Shown here in pieces: positions 42,263 to 50,774 of a stretch of DNA of 64,000 nt; within the stretch, counting starts at the first letter, position 1, and each line of letters begins with the position of its first letter. The translations under genes were made by a program, and so were the position numbers. The DNA comes from Pseudomonas abietaniphila (GTDB lineage Bacteria > Pseudomonadota > Gammaproteobacteria > Pseudomonadales > Pseudomonadaceae), in the NCBI RefSeq assembly GCF_900100795.1, contig NZ_FNCO01000012.1, positions 62,001 to 126,000 on the forward strand, given 5' to 3'. A model generated the notes under the pieces. That model saw only the letters and a list, made by a program, of their open reading frames with translations, was not told the DNA's origin and made no database searches.

Positions 42263-43255
42263 TTTCATCAACAAGGGTCGGCCCACCATCAGCAGAAACA
42301 CCGGTCCGCCCGCCACCAGATAGAAGTAGTACGTCACGATCCGCCAGATCAGAATCGCCGCGGCAGCGGTCGATTTGCCCACCATCGGCGCCAACAGGGC
42401 CGCCGAGGTCAATTCCGCAGCACCGGCCCCGCCCGGCGACAGGCTGAACTGTCCCGCGCTCAGCGACAGCATTTGCACCAGAAACGTCCAGGCCCAATCG
42501 ATGTTCACGCCAAGCCCCTGCAAGGCCAGGTACATCACGCTGTAACGCAGGCTCCAGTGCACGCAGGTCAGCGCGAAGACCTTGAGCAATATGCGGTGGG
42601 GCATCTTCCAGGTTTCAGCCAGCGCATCGCGAAAATGCAATAACTTGCGCGCCCATCGGATGCGCGTGGTGTTTTTGCGTTTAAGGCGTTTGAGCAGCTT
42701 GCCGTTCAGCAGAATGATTCGACGGTGATACCGTGCAAAACCTGCGCAGGCACCCAGGCCCGCGCCGATCAGCAATGCGCTGGCAATGAGCATCCATTCA
42801 AGGTTTTCGCTGAGTTTGTGAAAGACCGCGTAAATCAGGATGCCGATCAGCGCGAGCAGAAAAAACACCAGGTCATTGAGCTGATCCGTGGCAAACGCCG
42901 CCGTGCTCTTTGCCGGACCGATACCGCTGCGTGACAGCAGCGCCACCAGCGTCAACGGCGCACCGCTGCCACCGGGCGTCGCGCAGTACGCGAATTCGGT
43001 GGCCATGACCACTGCCAGAATTTTGCGCATTCCCAGTCCTCCCGCGCTCTCGCCCAACAGCAGGCGCAAGCGCAGGGTGTTCATGCACCAGCCGACCAGA
43101 ACCATGCCAAACATGCCGAGCAGCAAGGGGAGCGGAAAGTTGCGCAGGCGGTGAAACATATCCGCGCCGCCCATGAAGAAGGGAATCAGAAGGGCAAGTA
43201 CCAGCACCACCGCCAGCCAGACAAGTCGCTTCACGCCGCGGACCTGGCAGCGCAT
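42239..43255 (-). CDS. UPF0104 / lysylphosphatidylglycerol synthase-type membrane protein
   Basis: About 331-338 residues; the start is ATG 43253-43255 or a GTG at 43234, which has AGGTC upstream. It has about eight membrane segments (LVWLAVVLVLALLIPFFMG, LLLGMFGMVLVGWCM, LNDLVFFLLALIGILIYAV and others). The motifs ATEFAYCATPGGSGAP and QFSLSPGGAGAAELTSAAL are those of the flippase-like domain of MprF and related proteins. It has no synthase domain, so it may move a lipid-linked substrate rather than make one. Function in Pseudomonas is not known to me. Confidence 0.85.
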   Translation of the reverse strand: MRCQVRGVKRLVWLAVVLVLALLIPFFMGGADMFHRLRNFPLPLLLGMFGMVLVGWCMNTLRLRLLLGESAGGLGMRKILAVVMATEFAYCATPGGSGAPLTLVALLSRSGIGPAKSTAAFATDQLNDLVFFLLALIGILIYAVFHKLSENLEWMLIASALLIGAGLGACAGFARYHRRIILLNGKLLKRLKRKNTTRIRWARKLLHFRDALAETWKMPHRILLKVFALTCVHWSLRYSVMYLALQGLGVNIDWAWTFLVQMLSLSAGQFSLSPGGAGAAELTSAALLAPMVGKSTAAAAILIWRIVTYYFYLVAGGPVFLLMVGRPLLMKLLRIRAA

Positions 43256-43836
43256 TGCCGTTGCAGCCCGTCAAACCTGGTCATGGGCTCACGGCCTTCT
43301 TCGAGCAGGCGTTCAAGGGGTGCAGCCGATACCGGCGAGAGAAATCATGGCGCATGTCCACGGGGTGTAGCCCGTGGCGGATAGGGGTGGCGTTATGCAA
43401 ATGAGCCTCGCGATGGTCACTTATTATTTTCGGGAGTCCGCGTCGCCAGCAACTGCGCGCGCTCCAGACAATACCCGGTGCGTCGATCGGGGAAAAGTCC
43501 GGCAGACGATACAGGTGTTGTGCACCACTGGTGCATCAATGGTGCAGCCCTGTGGGCATTGGCGCAAAGCCGCTCGCGTGCCTGGAATATGCCCCATCGT
43601 GCTGACGTGCTCAGCCACGGTTGCTCCTTCCTGCGGTATTACGCCCTTCGTTGACCACTCACAAGATGAGTTGTTCGGTGGTGGTGGAAAGCCATTGTGC
43701 AATCGCCGACGCTGTGGGCTTCTCGTGGCGTGAACTAGAGTGAAGAAGCCGACGCGGGTTGGCGATGTTCAATGCGGGCGAAGCTCGGTGAATCGCTTTG
43801 GCCTTATTCGAAAACAAGCGACCTTTGGGGGATGAC
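43256..43836. other. long intergenic region before the HerA-like gene
   Basis: 581 bases. Open frames at 43374-43733 (plus) and 43424-43702 (minus) are not convincing genes. Two structures are visible: a CCACGGG/CCCGTGG stem at 43358-43377, and TGCACCACTGGTGCA (43521-43535) with a further half-site TGGTGCA at 43540-43546. The second may be a protein binding site. Confidence 0.4.
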
Positions 43837-45327
43837 ATGCCGGATTCTCAACACATTCTGGTCGGCGCGGGCCTCGACGGTCAGCCGATCGGTCAGGCGA
43901 TGCGTCTGGCCAATCGTCACGGACTGGTGGCTGGGGCGACAGGCACCGGAAAAACCGTGACCTTGCAGCGCCTGGCGGAAGTGTTCAGCGACGCAGGTGT
44001 GGCGGTCTTTGCTGCAGATATCAAAGGCGACCTTTGTGGGCTGGGCGCAGCGGGCAATCCTCAGGGCAAGGTGGCCGAGCGTATTGCCGGGATGCCTTGG
44101 CTCAACCATACGCCGCAGGCGTACCCGGTGACGTTGTGGGATGTGCAGGGCCAGTCGGGCCACCCACTTCGTACGACGTTGTCCGAAATGGGGCCGTTAC
44201 TGCTCGGAAGCCTTTTGGAATTGACCGACAGTCAACAGTCGGCCCTGTATGCCGCGTTCAAGGTCGCCGACCGCGAGGGACTGTTGTTGCTGGATATCAA
44301 GGACCTCAAGGCGTTACTCAACTACTTGCGTGACAACCCACAAGTGCTGGGTGAAGACAGCGCGCTGATGACGACAGGTTCCAGCCAGGCCTTGTTGCGT
44401 CGTCTGGCGGTGCTTGAGCAACAGGGCGCCGAAGCGCTGTTCGGCGAACCGGCCCTGCAACTCGAAGACATCCTGCAGCCAGCGAGCGATGGGCGAGGGC
44501 GTATTCACCTGCTGGACGCCAGCCGTCTGGTGCATGAGGCGCCGAAGGTCTACGCGACGTTCCTGTTGTGGTTATTGGCCGAGTTATTCGAGCAGCTTCC
44601 TGAGCGTGGCGACGCCGACAAACCGCTGCTGGCGCTGTTTTTCGACGAGGCGCATCTGCTGTTCGCCGATACGCCGAAAGCGCTGCAGGACCGGCTTGAA
44701 CAGGTGGTCCGGCTGATTCGCTCCAAGGGCGTGGGTGTTTTTTTCGTCACGCAGTCTCCCTCCGACCTGCCCGACACGATCCTTGCGCAACTGGGCTTGC
44801 GTATTCAGCACGGCTTGAGGGCTTTCACCAGCAAAGAGCAGAAATCGCTGAGAGCCGTGGCGGAAGGGTTCCGGCCCAATCCCGAATTCGATGCGCTGAC
44901 GGTGTTGACCGAGTTGGGGATCGGTGAAGCGCTGGTGGGAACCCTGCAGGAGAAGGGCACGCCGGAAATGGTCAAGCGTGTGCTGGTTGCACCACCGCAA
45001 TCGAGGATAGGGCCGCTGAGCGATGCAGAGCGCGCGGCGTTGATCGCCCAATCGCCGCTGTCCGGTCGTTACGACAAGCCGGTCGATCGCGAGTCGGCGT
45101 ATGAAATGCTGCTGGCGAGGAAAGGCGCAACTTCTGAATCAGGGCAGGCGCCCGTTGCAGACGAGAAAGCAGAAGGCGGCTTTGCCGACATGGCCGGCGG
45201 TTTTCTGGGCGGGCTGGCAGGGCAGGCGGTCAAAAGTGCGATGCGTCAGGCTGCCAATCAGATTGGTCGCGAGCTGGTGCGAGGCTTGATGGGGTCGTTG
45301 CTGGGAGGGAGCAAGAAGCGACGCTGA
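43837..45327 (+). CDS. HerA-like / DUF853 ATPase
   Basis: A 496-residue protein. The ATG at 43837 follows GGGGGA; a TTG at 43798 is less likely. Walker A is GATGTGKT (33-40), Walker B is LLALFFDEAHLLF, and SKGVGVFFVTQSPSDLPDTI and ARKGATSE are DUF853 hallmarks. The C-terminal ~50 residues are glycine-rich and helical (FADMAGGFLGGLAGQAVKSA), as usual in this family. HerA-type ATPases translocate DNA with NurA nucleases, but proteobacterial DUF853 proteins stand alone, as here. Exact role unknown. Confidence 0.9.
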   Translation: MPDSQHILVGAGLDGQPIGQAMRLANRHGLVAGATGTGKTVTLQRLAEVFSDAGVAVFAADIKGDLCGLGAAGNPQGKVAERIAGMPWLNHTPQAYPVTLWDVQGQSGHPLRTTLSEMGPLLLGSLLELTDSQQSALYAAFKVADREGLLLLDIKDLKALLNYLRDNPQVLGEDSALMTTGSSQALLRRLAVLEQQGAEALFGEPALQLEDILQPASDGRGRIHLLDASRLVHEAPKVYATFLLWLLAELFEQLPERGDADKPLLALFFDEAHLLFADTPKALQDRLEQVVRLIRSKGVGVFFVTQSPSDLPDTILAQLGLRIQHGLRAFTSKEQKSLRAVAEGFRPNPEFDALTVLTELGIGEALVGTLQEKGTPEMVKRVLVAPPQSRIGPLSDAERAALIAQSPLSGRYDKPVDRESAYEMLLARKGATSESGQAPVADEKAEGGFADMAGGFLGGLAGQAVKSAMRQAANQIGRELVRGLMGSLLGGSKKRR

Positions 45328-45365
45328 CGGCTGGCTTTCAGGTTTTCCATCCACCCAAAACAACA

Positions 45366-45388
45366 GTGCCCACTCAATGAGTGGGCAC
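45366..45388. terminator. terminator between HerA-like gene and pit
   Basis: GTGCCCACTC (45366-45375) and GAGTGGGCAC (45379-45388), a perfect 10-bp stem with a 3-base loop. On the minus strand it is followed by TGTTGTTTTG, so it best serves the phosphate transporter gene. Confidence 0.75.
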
Positions 45389-45410
45389 CGTCAGTCTAAA
45401 GCGGCGGGTA

Positions 45411-46883
45411 TCAAGCCAGTGCTTTGGACGCCAGCCAGAACAATCCAGCCGACAGTGCGACCGTAGCGGGCAGGGTCAGCACCCAGGCCAGCAGGATGTT
45501 GCGCACGGTGCCGCCTTGCAGGCCGCTCTTGTTCGCCACCATGGTCCCGGCCACACCGGAAGACAGGATATGCGTGGTTGATACCGGCAGGCTGAAGACG
45601 TTGGCCAGTGCGATAGCGCTGGCAGTGGTGATCTGTGCCGACATGCCTTGGGCGTACGTCATGCCTTGCTTGCCGATCTTCTCGCCAATGGTCAGCACCA
45701 CACGTTTCCAGCCGACCATGGTGCCGATACCCAGCGCCAGGGCCACGGCGAAGATGACCCAGAACGGGGCGTACTCAGTGGTCGCGGTCAGGTCTTTGCG
45801 CAGTTTGTCCAGATCGGATTTCTCACGGGCATCCAGCGCTGGCAGTTTGCTGACTTTGCGCGCGGTGTCATCCAGGCACAGCAGGTAGCGACGAACTTCA
45901 ATGCGATGCTCGGGCGCCAGGCTGTGATAGTCGGTCACGCCCTTGAGGTTGCTGAGCAGGGCATCGATGGTAGGTTCGGTCTGTTCCGGGTTGCAACTGA
46001 AGCGCTCGGGCAGGTCACCGCTTTTCGATTTGCCCAGGGCCAGGTACTCGCCGAGCGTCGCGTTGTTGCGCTGGTAAAACTGGCTCAGGTGCAACGTCGC
46101 GTCGCGGGTACGTTCGATCTGGTAGGTCGTGGTGCTCAAATCCAGTACGAACTGCGCAGGCACGATGCCGATCAGCACCAGCATGATCAGGCCGATGCCT
46201 TTCTGGCCGTCATTGGAGCCATGCACGAAACTGACCGCCATGGCCGATATCACCAGCACCAGACGGTTCCAGAACGGTGGATGCTTCTTGTCGTCGAGCT
46301 TGCGGCGTTGTTCCGGCGTCTTGTGCATCTTCGACAGCGGACGCCAGGTCTTGAGGCCGATCAGCACCAGCGCGGCGACGATGAAACCCATCAGCGGCGA
46401 GAATACGAGCGAGGCGCCGATATCGATCGCCTTCTGCCAGTTCACGCCTTCGCCCAACGGAATATGGTTGATCAGCGCGTTGGCCAGGCCCACACCCAGG
46501 ATCGACCCGATCAGGGTGTGCGAGCTGGATGCCGGAATCCCGAAGTACCACGTCCCCAGGTTCCAGGTGATCGCCGCCGCCAGCAATGAGAACACCATCG
46601 CCAGTCCATGACCGGTATTGACGTTGATCAGCAACTCGACCGGCAGCAAGTGGACGATGGCGTACGCCACGCCGACACCGCCGAGCAGTACCCCGAGAAA
46701 GTTGAACACACCCGAGAAAAATACCGCCAGATGAGGCGGCATGGCCTTGGTGTAAATGACTGTCGCCACCGCGTTGGCGGTGTCATGAAAGCCGTTGATG
46801 AACTCGAAGGTGAGGACAAAAGCCAGGGCGAGCAGCAGGCTCACAATCACCCAGGCATCCAGTCCGCTGAATAAATCGATCAT
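45411..46883 (-). CDS. pitA: low-affinity inorganic phosphate transporter (Pit family)
   Basis: A 490-residue inner membrane protein with ten or more membrane segments. Both copies of the Pit signature are present (GFHDTANAVATVIYTKAMPP and GSNDGQKGIG), with the paired IPASSSHTLIG and LPVSTTHIL motifs of the inverted repeat architecture. A charged cytoplasmic loop of about 150 residues separates the halves, as in E. coli PitA. It imports phosphate as a metal-phosphate complex with protons. The start is ATG 46881-46883; its ribosome site is weak. Monocistronic. Confidence 0.93.
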   Translation of the reverse strand: MIDLFSGLDAWVIVSLLLALAFVLTFEFINGFHDTANAVATVIYTKAMPPHLAVFFSGVFNFLGVLLGGVGVAYAIVHLLPVELLINVNTGHGLAMVFSLLAAAITWNLGTWYFGIPASSSHTLIGSILGVGLANALINHIPLGEGVNWQKAIDIGASLVFSPLMGFIVAALVLIGLKTWRPLSKMHKTPEQRRKLDDKKHPPFWNRLVLVISAMAVSFVHGSNDGQKGIGLIMLVLIGIVPAQFVLDLSTTTYQIERTRDATLHLSQFYQRNNATLGEYLALGKSKSGDLPERFSCNPEQTEPTIDALLSNLKGVTDYHSLAPEHRIEVRRYLLCLDDTARKVSKLPALDAREKSDLDKLRKDLTATTEYAPFWVIFAVALALGIGTMVGWKRVVLTIGEKIGKQGMTYAQGMSAQITTASAIALANVFSLPVSTTHILSSGVAGTMVANKSGLQGGTVRNILLAWVLTLPATVALSAGLFWLASKALA

Positions 46884-47112
46884 GGAAGGTTTTCTGACCC
46901 GGTATTAAGGGGGCGGGATTATGACAGAAAAAAAACTAATCGATAGGCAAGCCGCCAATTGGTAGCAACCTGCAACGAAATTTCTGTCGCTCCGCCCCGT
47001 TGACTTTCTGTAAGGAAGCAAAAAACGCAGTAGCGCGCTTCAACCTTAGCTGAAACCGGGTAGGGTGAATCGAGTATCTGGCCGTTGCCTCAGCACCGAC
47101 AGTCGAACGGAT

Positions 47113-47310
47113 TCAAGGCTCTTCTTTGAGCTCGTCTTCCATTTTCTGCAGTTCTTGCTTGAACGCCTGATCGAGCAAGCTGGCCCTTTTGCGCCAAGGC
47201 TTGCGTTCAGGTTCGGGTTGAGCGGCGTAGGTGGTGATTTCGCCACCGTAGACTTCCTTGTAACGTTGTTCCTGGCGCTCTAATTCTGCGCGCAGTTCAT
47301 CTTTGGTCAC
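47113..47310 (-). CDS. small conserved hypothetical protein
   Basis: A 65-residue protein starting at GTG 47308-47310, with AGGTAA six bases upstream. The frame is open further up but the extension is unlike protein. It is charged and helical (KDELRAELERQEQRYKEVYG, then ASLLDQAFKQELQKMEDELK), probably a coiled coil. I recall near-identical short proteins in other pseudomonads, all of unknown function. It stands alone, 229 bases upstream of pit on the same strand. Confidence 0.75.
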   Translation of the reverse strand: MTKDELRAELERQEQRYKEVYGGEITTYAAQPEPERKPWRKRASLLDQAFKQELQKMEDELKEEP

Positions 47311-47911
47311 GTTATTACCTGATTGTGTCGAGTTTGATTCTGGTGATAACGCAGTGCCTGGAAGTGTTGAAGCCGTTGACGGATCGACGAAAGATAAACG
47401 TGATCGATGAGTCAGGGGCGAATGTATTAAACACTTCTGCCACGTGCGGCTACGCGCACCAGAACGACAAAGCTGTCGTAGCAACATTCATTTTCGGGTT
47501 TGCCAGCGCTGCTGGCGAATCGACCAGGCTTCTGGCCTGTCTATCGCTGGGCAATGCACTCGGGTAGTGCATGCGGTGCGGAGATTGGATCCACGCCAGA
47601 TCAGGCGGTGGACATCACCTCACGCCGTAGCGTTATAGCACGTCAATTACGGCGTACTATCTCCAAGAAGAACAAAAGAGTCAACTGTGGGGCGACCCCT
47701 TATTCAATAACCGAGGATAAATACTCTTTTCGTGTACGAAGGTTCCGAAGTTTGTGCGAGTAAAATTTACGACAGAACTTTGTTATTCAAATTGTGAACA
47801 GCTGAGACAGAATTCTGGCGACGTAATTCCATGCTGATTCGATTGAGCCGATCAATGTGAATGTATCGGGATTCATACACGGAAGATTTTTGCGGGGATT
47901 GAGGCAGAGAC

Positions 47912-47940
47912 AAAAACGGCCTTGCGGTTAGCAAGGCCGT
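47912..47940 (-). terminator. orphan rho-independent terminator
   Basis: ACGGCCTTGC (47916-47925) pairs perfectly with GCAAGGCCGT (47931-47940) around GGTTA. On the minus strand a T-run follows at once (47915-47912). No protein gene of normal size ends here; only a 20-codon frame (ATG near 47990, stop inside the stem) is seen. Confidence 0.8.
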
Positions 47941-48031
47941 GCCTGGGACTTCTCAGTGGGTACCTGACCAGTATTTCCAAGAAGCCACATGGTGGCGTGT
48001 GAAAGGTATAAGCAACGGGACGGCGGGTCAA

Positions 48032-48065
48032 TTGCGATTATCGGCCAGTGGTTCGATAATCGCCC
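48032..48065. promoter_or_regulatory. PcaR box pair upstream of pcaR
   Basis: GTTCGATAATCGCCC (48051-48065) differs by one base from the PcaR box I recall from P. putida (GTTCGATAATCGCAC). An inverted, weaker copy, TTGCGATTATCGGCC, lies at 48032-48046. Centres are 19 bases apart, about two helical turns. Suggests autoregulation of pcaR. Confidence 0.65.
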
Positions 48066-48146
48066 CGATCACCCTTGATGTCTCCGAAAAAAGAGACGAG
48101 AGTGGCGCTATAGAAGGCCTGCGCGGCCACGACGAACGGTATCAAG

Positions 48147-48989
48147 ATGAACGATCAACTGCGTAATTCCTTTGCCTCGCTGGCCCCACCCATCGTGGCG
48201 TCCCCGGCCAAGCGTATTCAGGCCCTCACAGGTGATCCGGATTTCATGACATCGCTGGCGCGTGGGCTGGCCGTGATTCAGGCGTTTCAGGAGCGCAAGC
48301 GACACCTGACCATTGCGCAGATCAGTCACCGCACCGAAATTCCCCGCGCGGCCGTGCGCCGCTGTCTGCACACACTGATCAAGCTTGGATACGCCACGAC
48401 CGACGGCCGCACGTATTCATTACTGCCAAAGGTGCTGACCCTGGGCCACGCCTATCTGTCGTCCACACCGTTAGCGGTCTCTTCCCAGCCTTACCTGGAC
48501 CGCATGAGCAATCAGTTGCATGAAGCCTGCAACATGGCCACGCTCGAGGGTGACGACATCCTTTATATAGCCCGTTCGGCGACCACCCAGCGGCTGATTT
48601 CCGTTGATCTGGCGGTGGGCGGTCGTTTGCCGGCGTATTGCACGTCCATGGGCAGGATTCTTCTGGCCGCACTGGACGACGTTTCGCTGCAGGAATACCT
48701 GGACCATGTGGACTTGCAGCCCAAAACCAGTCGCACCTTGCGCACGCCTGACGCGTTGCTTGAATGCCTGCAACAGGTTCGCCAGCAAGGCTGGTGCATT
48801 GTCGATCAGGAGCTGGAGCAGGGTTTGCGTTCGATCGCCGTCCCTGTGTATGACGCCTCGGGTCAGGTGTTGGCCGCGCTCAATGTCAGTACCAGCGCCG
48901 GGCGCGTGACGCGTAACGAACTGGAGCAGAAGTTTCTGCCGATCATGCTCGATGCCAGTCGCGATCTCAGTACCCAACTATTCACCTGA
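48147..48989 (+). CDS. pcaR: IclR family pca regulon regulator PcaR
   Basis: A 280-residue activator of protocatechuate catabolism that responds to beta-ketoadipate. Residues ~35-95 are the IclR winged helix (FMTSLARGLAVIQAFQERKR, LTIAQISHRTEIPRAAVRRC). The effector domain, about 110-275, contains LYIARSATTQRLISVDLAVG and GWCIVDQELEQGLRSIAVPV. These are typical of the PcaR/PcaU subgroup. It lies directly upstream of pcaIJF in the same direction, with PcaR boxes before both genes. The ribosome site (ACGG) is weak. Confidence 0.93.
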   Translation: MNDQLRNSFASLAPPIVASPAKRIQALTGDPDFMTSLARGLAVIQAFQERKRHLTIAQISHRTEIPRAAVRRCLHTLIKLGYATTDGRTYSLLPKVLTLGHAYLSSTPLAVSSQPYLDRMSNQLHEACNMATLEGDDILYIARSATTQRLISVDLAVGGRLPAYCTSMGRILLAALDDVSLQEYLDHVDLQPKTSRTLRTPDALLECLQQVRQQGWCIVDQELEQGLRSIAVPVYDASGQVLAALNVSTSAGRVTRNELEQKFLPIMLDASRDLSTQLFT

Positions 48990-49009
48990 ATTCAGGCGCT
49001 TCACTCTCT

Positions 49010-49043
49010 GTTCGATTATCGAACGGTTAGTCGATTATCGGAT
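49010..49043. promoter_or_regulatory. PcaR operator upstream of pcaIJF
   Basis: GTTCGATTATCGAAC (49010-49024) is a near-perfect palindrome. AGTCGATTATCGGAT (49029-49043) is a second copy with centre 19-20 bases downstream. The paired 15-base boxes match the PcaR site layout known for P. putida. The pcaI ATG is 95 bases further on. Confidence 0.75.
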
Positions 49044-49137
49044 TGTTCAGCTCCACGCTCAGGCATAACCTGAATCTAAGCCCGGCACTGTTCGACGTGC
49101 CGCTCACCGATTGAGATTTTTGAACCTGGAGCACCCC

Positions 49138-49995
49138 ATGGCTGAAATTCTTTCCCTGCACGATGCCGTGAAGCAATTCGTCAACGATGGCGACACCGTT
49201 GCGCTGGAAGGCTTCACCCATCTGATTCCTACGGCCGCCGGTCACGAAATCATTCGTCAGAAGAAGAAAGACCTGACGCTGGTTCGCATGACGCCGGACT
49301 TGATCTACGACCAGTTGATCGGTTCGGGCTGTGCGAAAAAGCTGATCTTTTCGTGGGGGGGCAACCCAGGTGTCGGCTCGTTGCACCGACTGCGCGATGC
49401 CGTTGAAAAACAGTGGCCGCAACCGCTGGAAATCGAAGAGCACAGCCACGCGGACTTGGCCAACGCTTACGTAGCGGGCGCATCGGGCTTACCGTTCGCG
49501 GTCCTGCGCGCTTACGCCGGTTCTGACCTGCCGAAGGTCAACCCGCTGATCAAGTCCGTGACCTGTCCGTTCACCGGCGAAGTGTTGGCCGCCGTGCCCG
49601 CAGTACGTCCTGACGTCACCGTGATCCACGCACAGAAAGCGGACCGCAAGGGCAACGTGCTGCTGTGGGGCATTCTCGGTGTACAGAAAGAAGCGGCGCT
49701 GTCTGCCAAACGCTGCATTGTCACCGTTGAGGAAATCGTCGATGACCTCAAGGCCCCGATGAATGCCTGCGTGCTGCCAACCTGGGCCCTTAGTGCGGTC
49801 TGCGTCGTACCGGGCGGGGCACACCCTTCTTACGCTCATGGTTACTACGAGCGCGACAACCGTTTCTATCAGGCGTGGGACGCGATCGGCCGTGACCGTG
49901 AGGCATTTACTGCATGGATCGACGAATACATCCACGGCACCCGTGACTTCAGTGAGTTCCAGAGCAAGCTGGCCCGCGCTTCGGAGGCAAAATAA
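49138..49995 (+). CDS. pcaI: 3-oxoadipate CoA-transferase subunit A
   Basis: A 285-residue protein; the ATG at 49138 has GGAG seven bases upstream. With PcaJ it moves CoA from succinyl-CoA to 3-oxoadipate. The family I alpha-subunit signature is visible (VNDGDTVALEGFTHLIPTAA, then FSWGGNPGVGSLHRLRDAVE). It is longer than the E. coli-type alpha subunits (about 220) and matches the long PcaI form with extra C-terminal residues. It overlaps pcaJ by one base (TAATG), so the two are translationally coupled. Confidence 0.94.
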   Translation: MAEILSLHDAVKQFVNDGDTVALEGFTHLIPTAAGHEIIRQKKKDLTLVRMTPDLIYDQLIGSGCAKKLIFSWGGNPGVGSLHRLRDAVEKQWPQPLEIEEHSHADLANAYVAGASGLPFAVLRAYAGSDLPKVNPLIKSVTCPFTGEVLAAVPAVRPDVTVIHAQKADRKGNVLLWGILGVQKEAALSAKRCIVTVEEIVDDLKAPMNACVLPTWALSAVCVVPGGAHPSYAHGYYERDNRFYQAWDAIGRDREAFTAWIDEYIHGTRDFSEFQSKLARASEAK

Positions 49996-50774
49996 TGACC
50001 TACACCACCAGTGAAATGATGACCGTGGCCGCTGCCCGTCGCTTGAAAAACGGCTCTGTCTGCTTCGTCGGCATCGGGCTGCCTTCCAAGGCTGCTAACC
50101 TCGCGCGCCTGACCTCGTCACCGGACGTCGTGCTGATTTACGAATCCGGTCCGATCGGCGCCAAGCCGGATGTTCTGCCGCTGTCCATCGGTGACGGTGA
50201 ACTGGCCGAAACCGCAGACACCGTGGTGTCCACCAGCGAAATCTTCCGCTACTGGCTGCAGGGCGGTCGCGTCGATGTGGGTTTCCTCGGTGCTGCTCAG
50301 GTCGACCGTTTCGGCAACATCAACACGACCGTGGTCGGTGATTACCACAACCCGAAAGTGCGCTTGCCGGGTGCCGGTGGCGCGCCGGAGATTGCGGGTT
50401 CGGCGAAGGAAGTGCTGATCATCCTCAAGCAATCTTCCCGTGCGTTCGTCAACAAGCTCGATTTCATGACCTCCGTCGGCCATGGCGAAGGCGGCGATTC
50501 TCGCAAACGCCTGGGTCTGCCGGGCGCAGGGCCCGTCGGCATCATCACTGACCTGTGCATCATGGAGCCGGAAGCAGGTACCCACGAGTTTGTCGTGACG
50601 ACACTGCATCCGGGCGTGACCCGCGAACAGGTGATCGCCGCCACCGGTTGGGAACTGCGGTTTGCCGAAAACGTGGTGGTTTCCGAAGAACCAAGCGAAT
50701 ACGAGCTGAGCGCCTTGCGTGACCTTGAAGCGCGTACGGCTGCCGCCCATGGGCAGGCCCCGGGAGAAGCATGA
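49995..50774 (+). CDS. pcaJ: 3-oxoadipate CoA-transferase subunit B
   Basis: A 259-residue protein, the beta subunit that carries the catalytic glutamate: Glu50 in LIYESGPIGAKP. GNINTTVVGDYHNPKVRLPG and VVTTLHPGVTREQVIAATGW are typical of the long PcaJ form. It overlaps pcaI by one base at its start and pcaF by four bases at its end. Regulation follows the PcaR operator before pcaI. Confidence 0.94.
   Translation: MTYTTSEMMTVAAARRLKNGSVCFVGIGLPSKAANLARLTSSPDVVLIYESGPIGAKPDVLPLSIGDGELAETADTVVSTSEIFRYWLQGGRVDVGFLGAAQVDRFGNINTTVVGDYHNPKVRLPGAGGAPEIAGSAKEVLIILKQSSRAFVNKLDFMTSVGHGEGGDSRKRLGLPGAGPVGIITDLCIMEPEAGTHEFVVTTLHPGVTREQVIAATGWELRFAENVVVSEEPSEYELSALRDLEARTAAAHGQAPGEA

Larger units (their letters stand above)
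47311..48146. other. 836-base region between small gene and pcaR
   Basis: No convincing protein gene. The first half is relatively AT-rich and includes a CGCCGTA/TACGGCG inverted pair near 47620-47655. A strong minus-strand terminator lies at 47916-47940 with no annotated gene ahead of it, and the pcaR promoter boxes lie at 48032-48065. A small RNA on the minus strand between about 48020 and 47912 is possible. Confidence 0.45.

Noticed and set aside
43424..43702. Minus-strand open frame of 92 codons with several cysteines
   Set aside because: Cysteine spacing fits no zinc-binding family I know, there is no ribosome site, and a palindrome lies inside.
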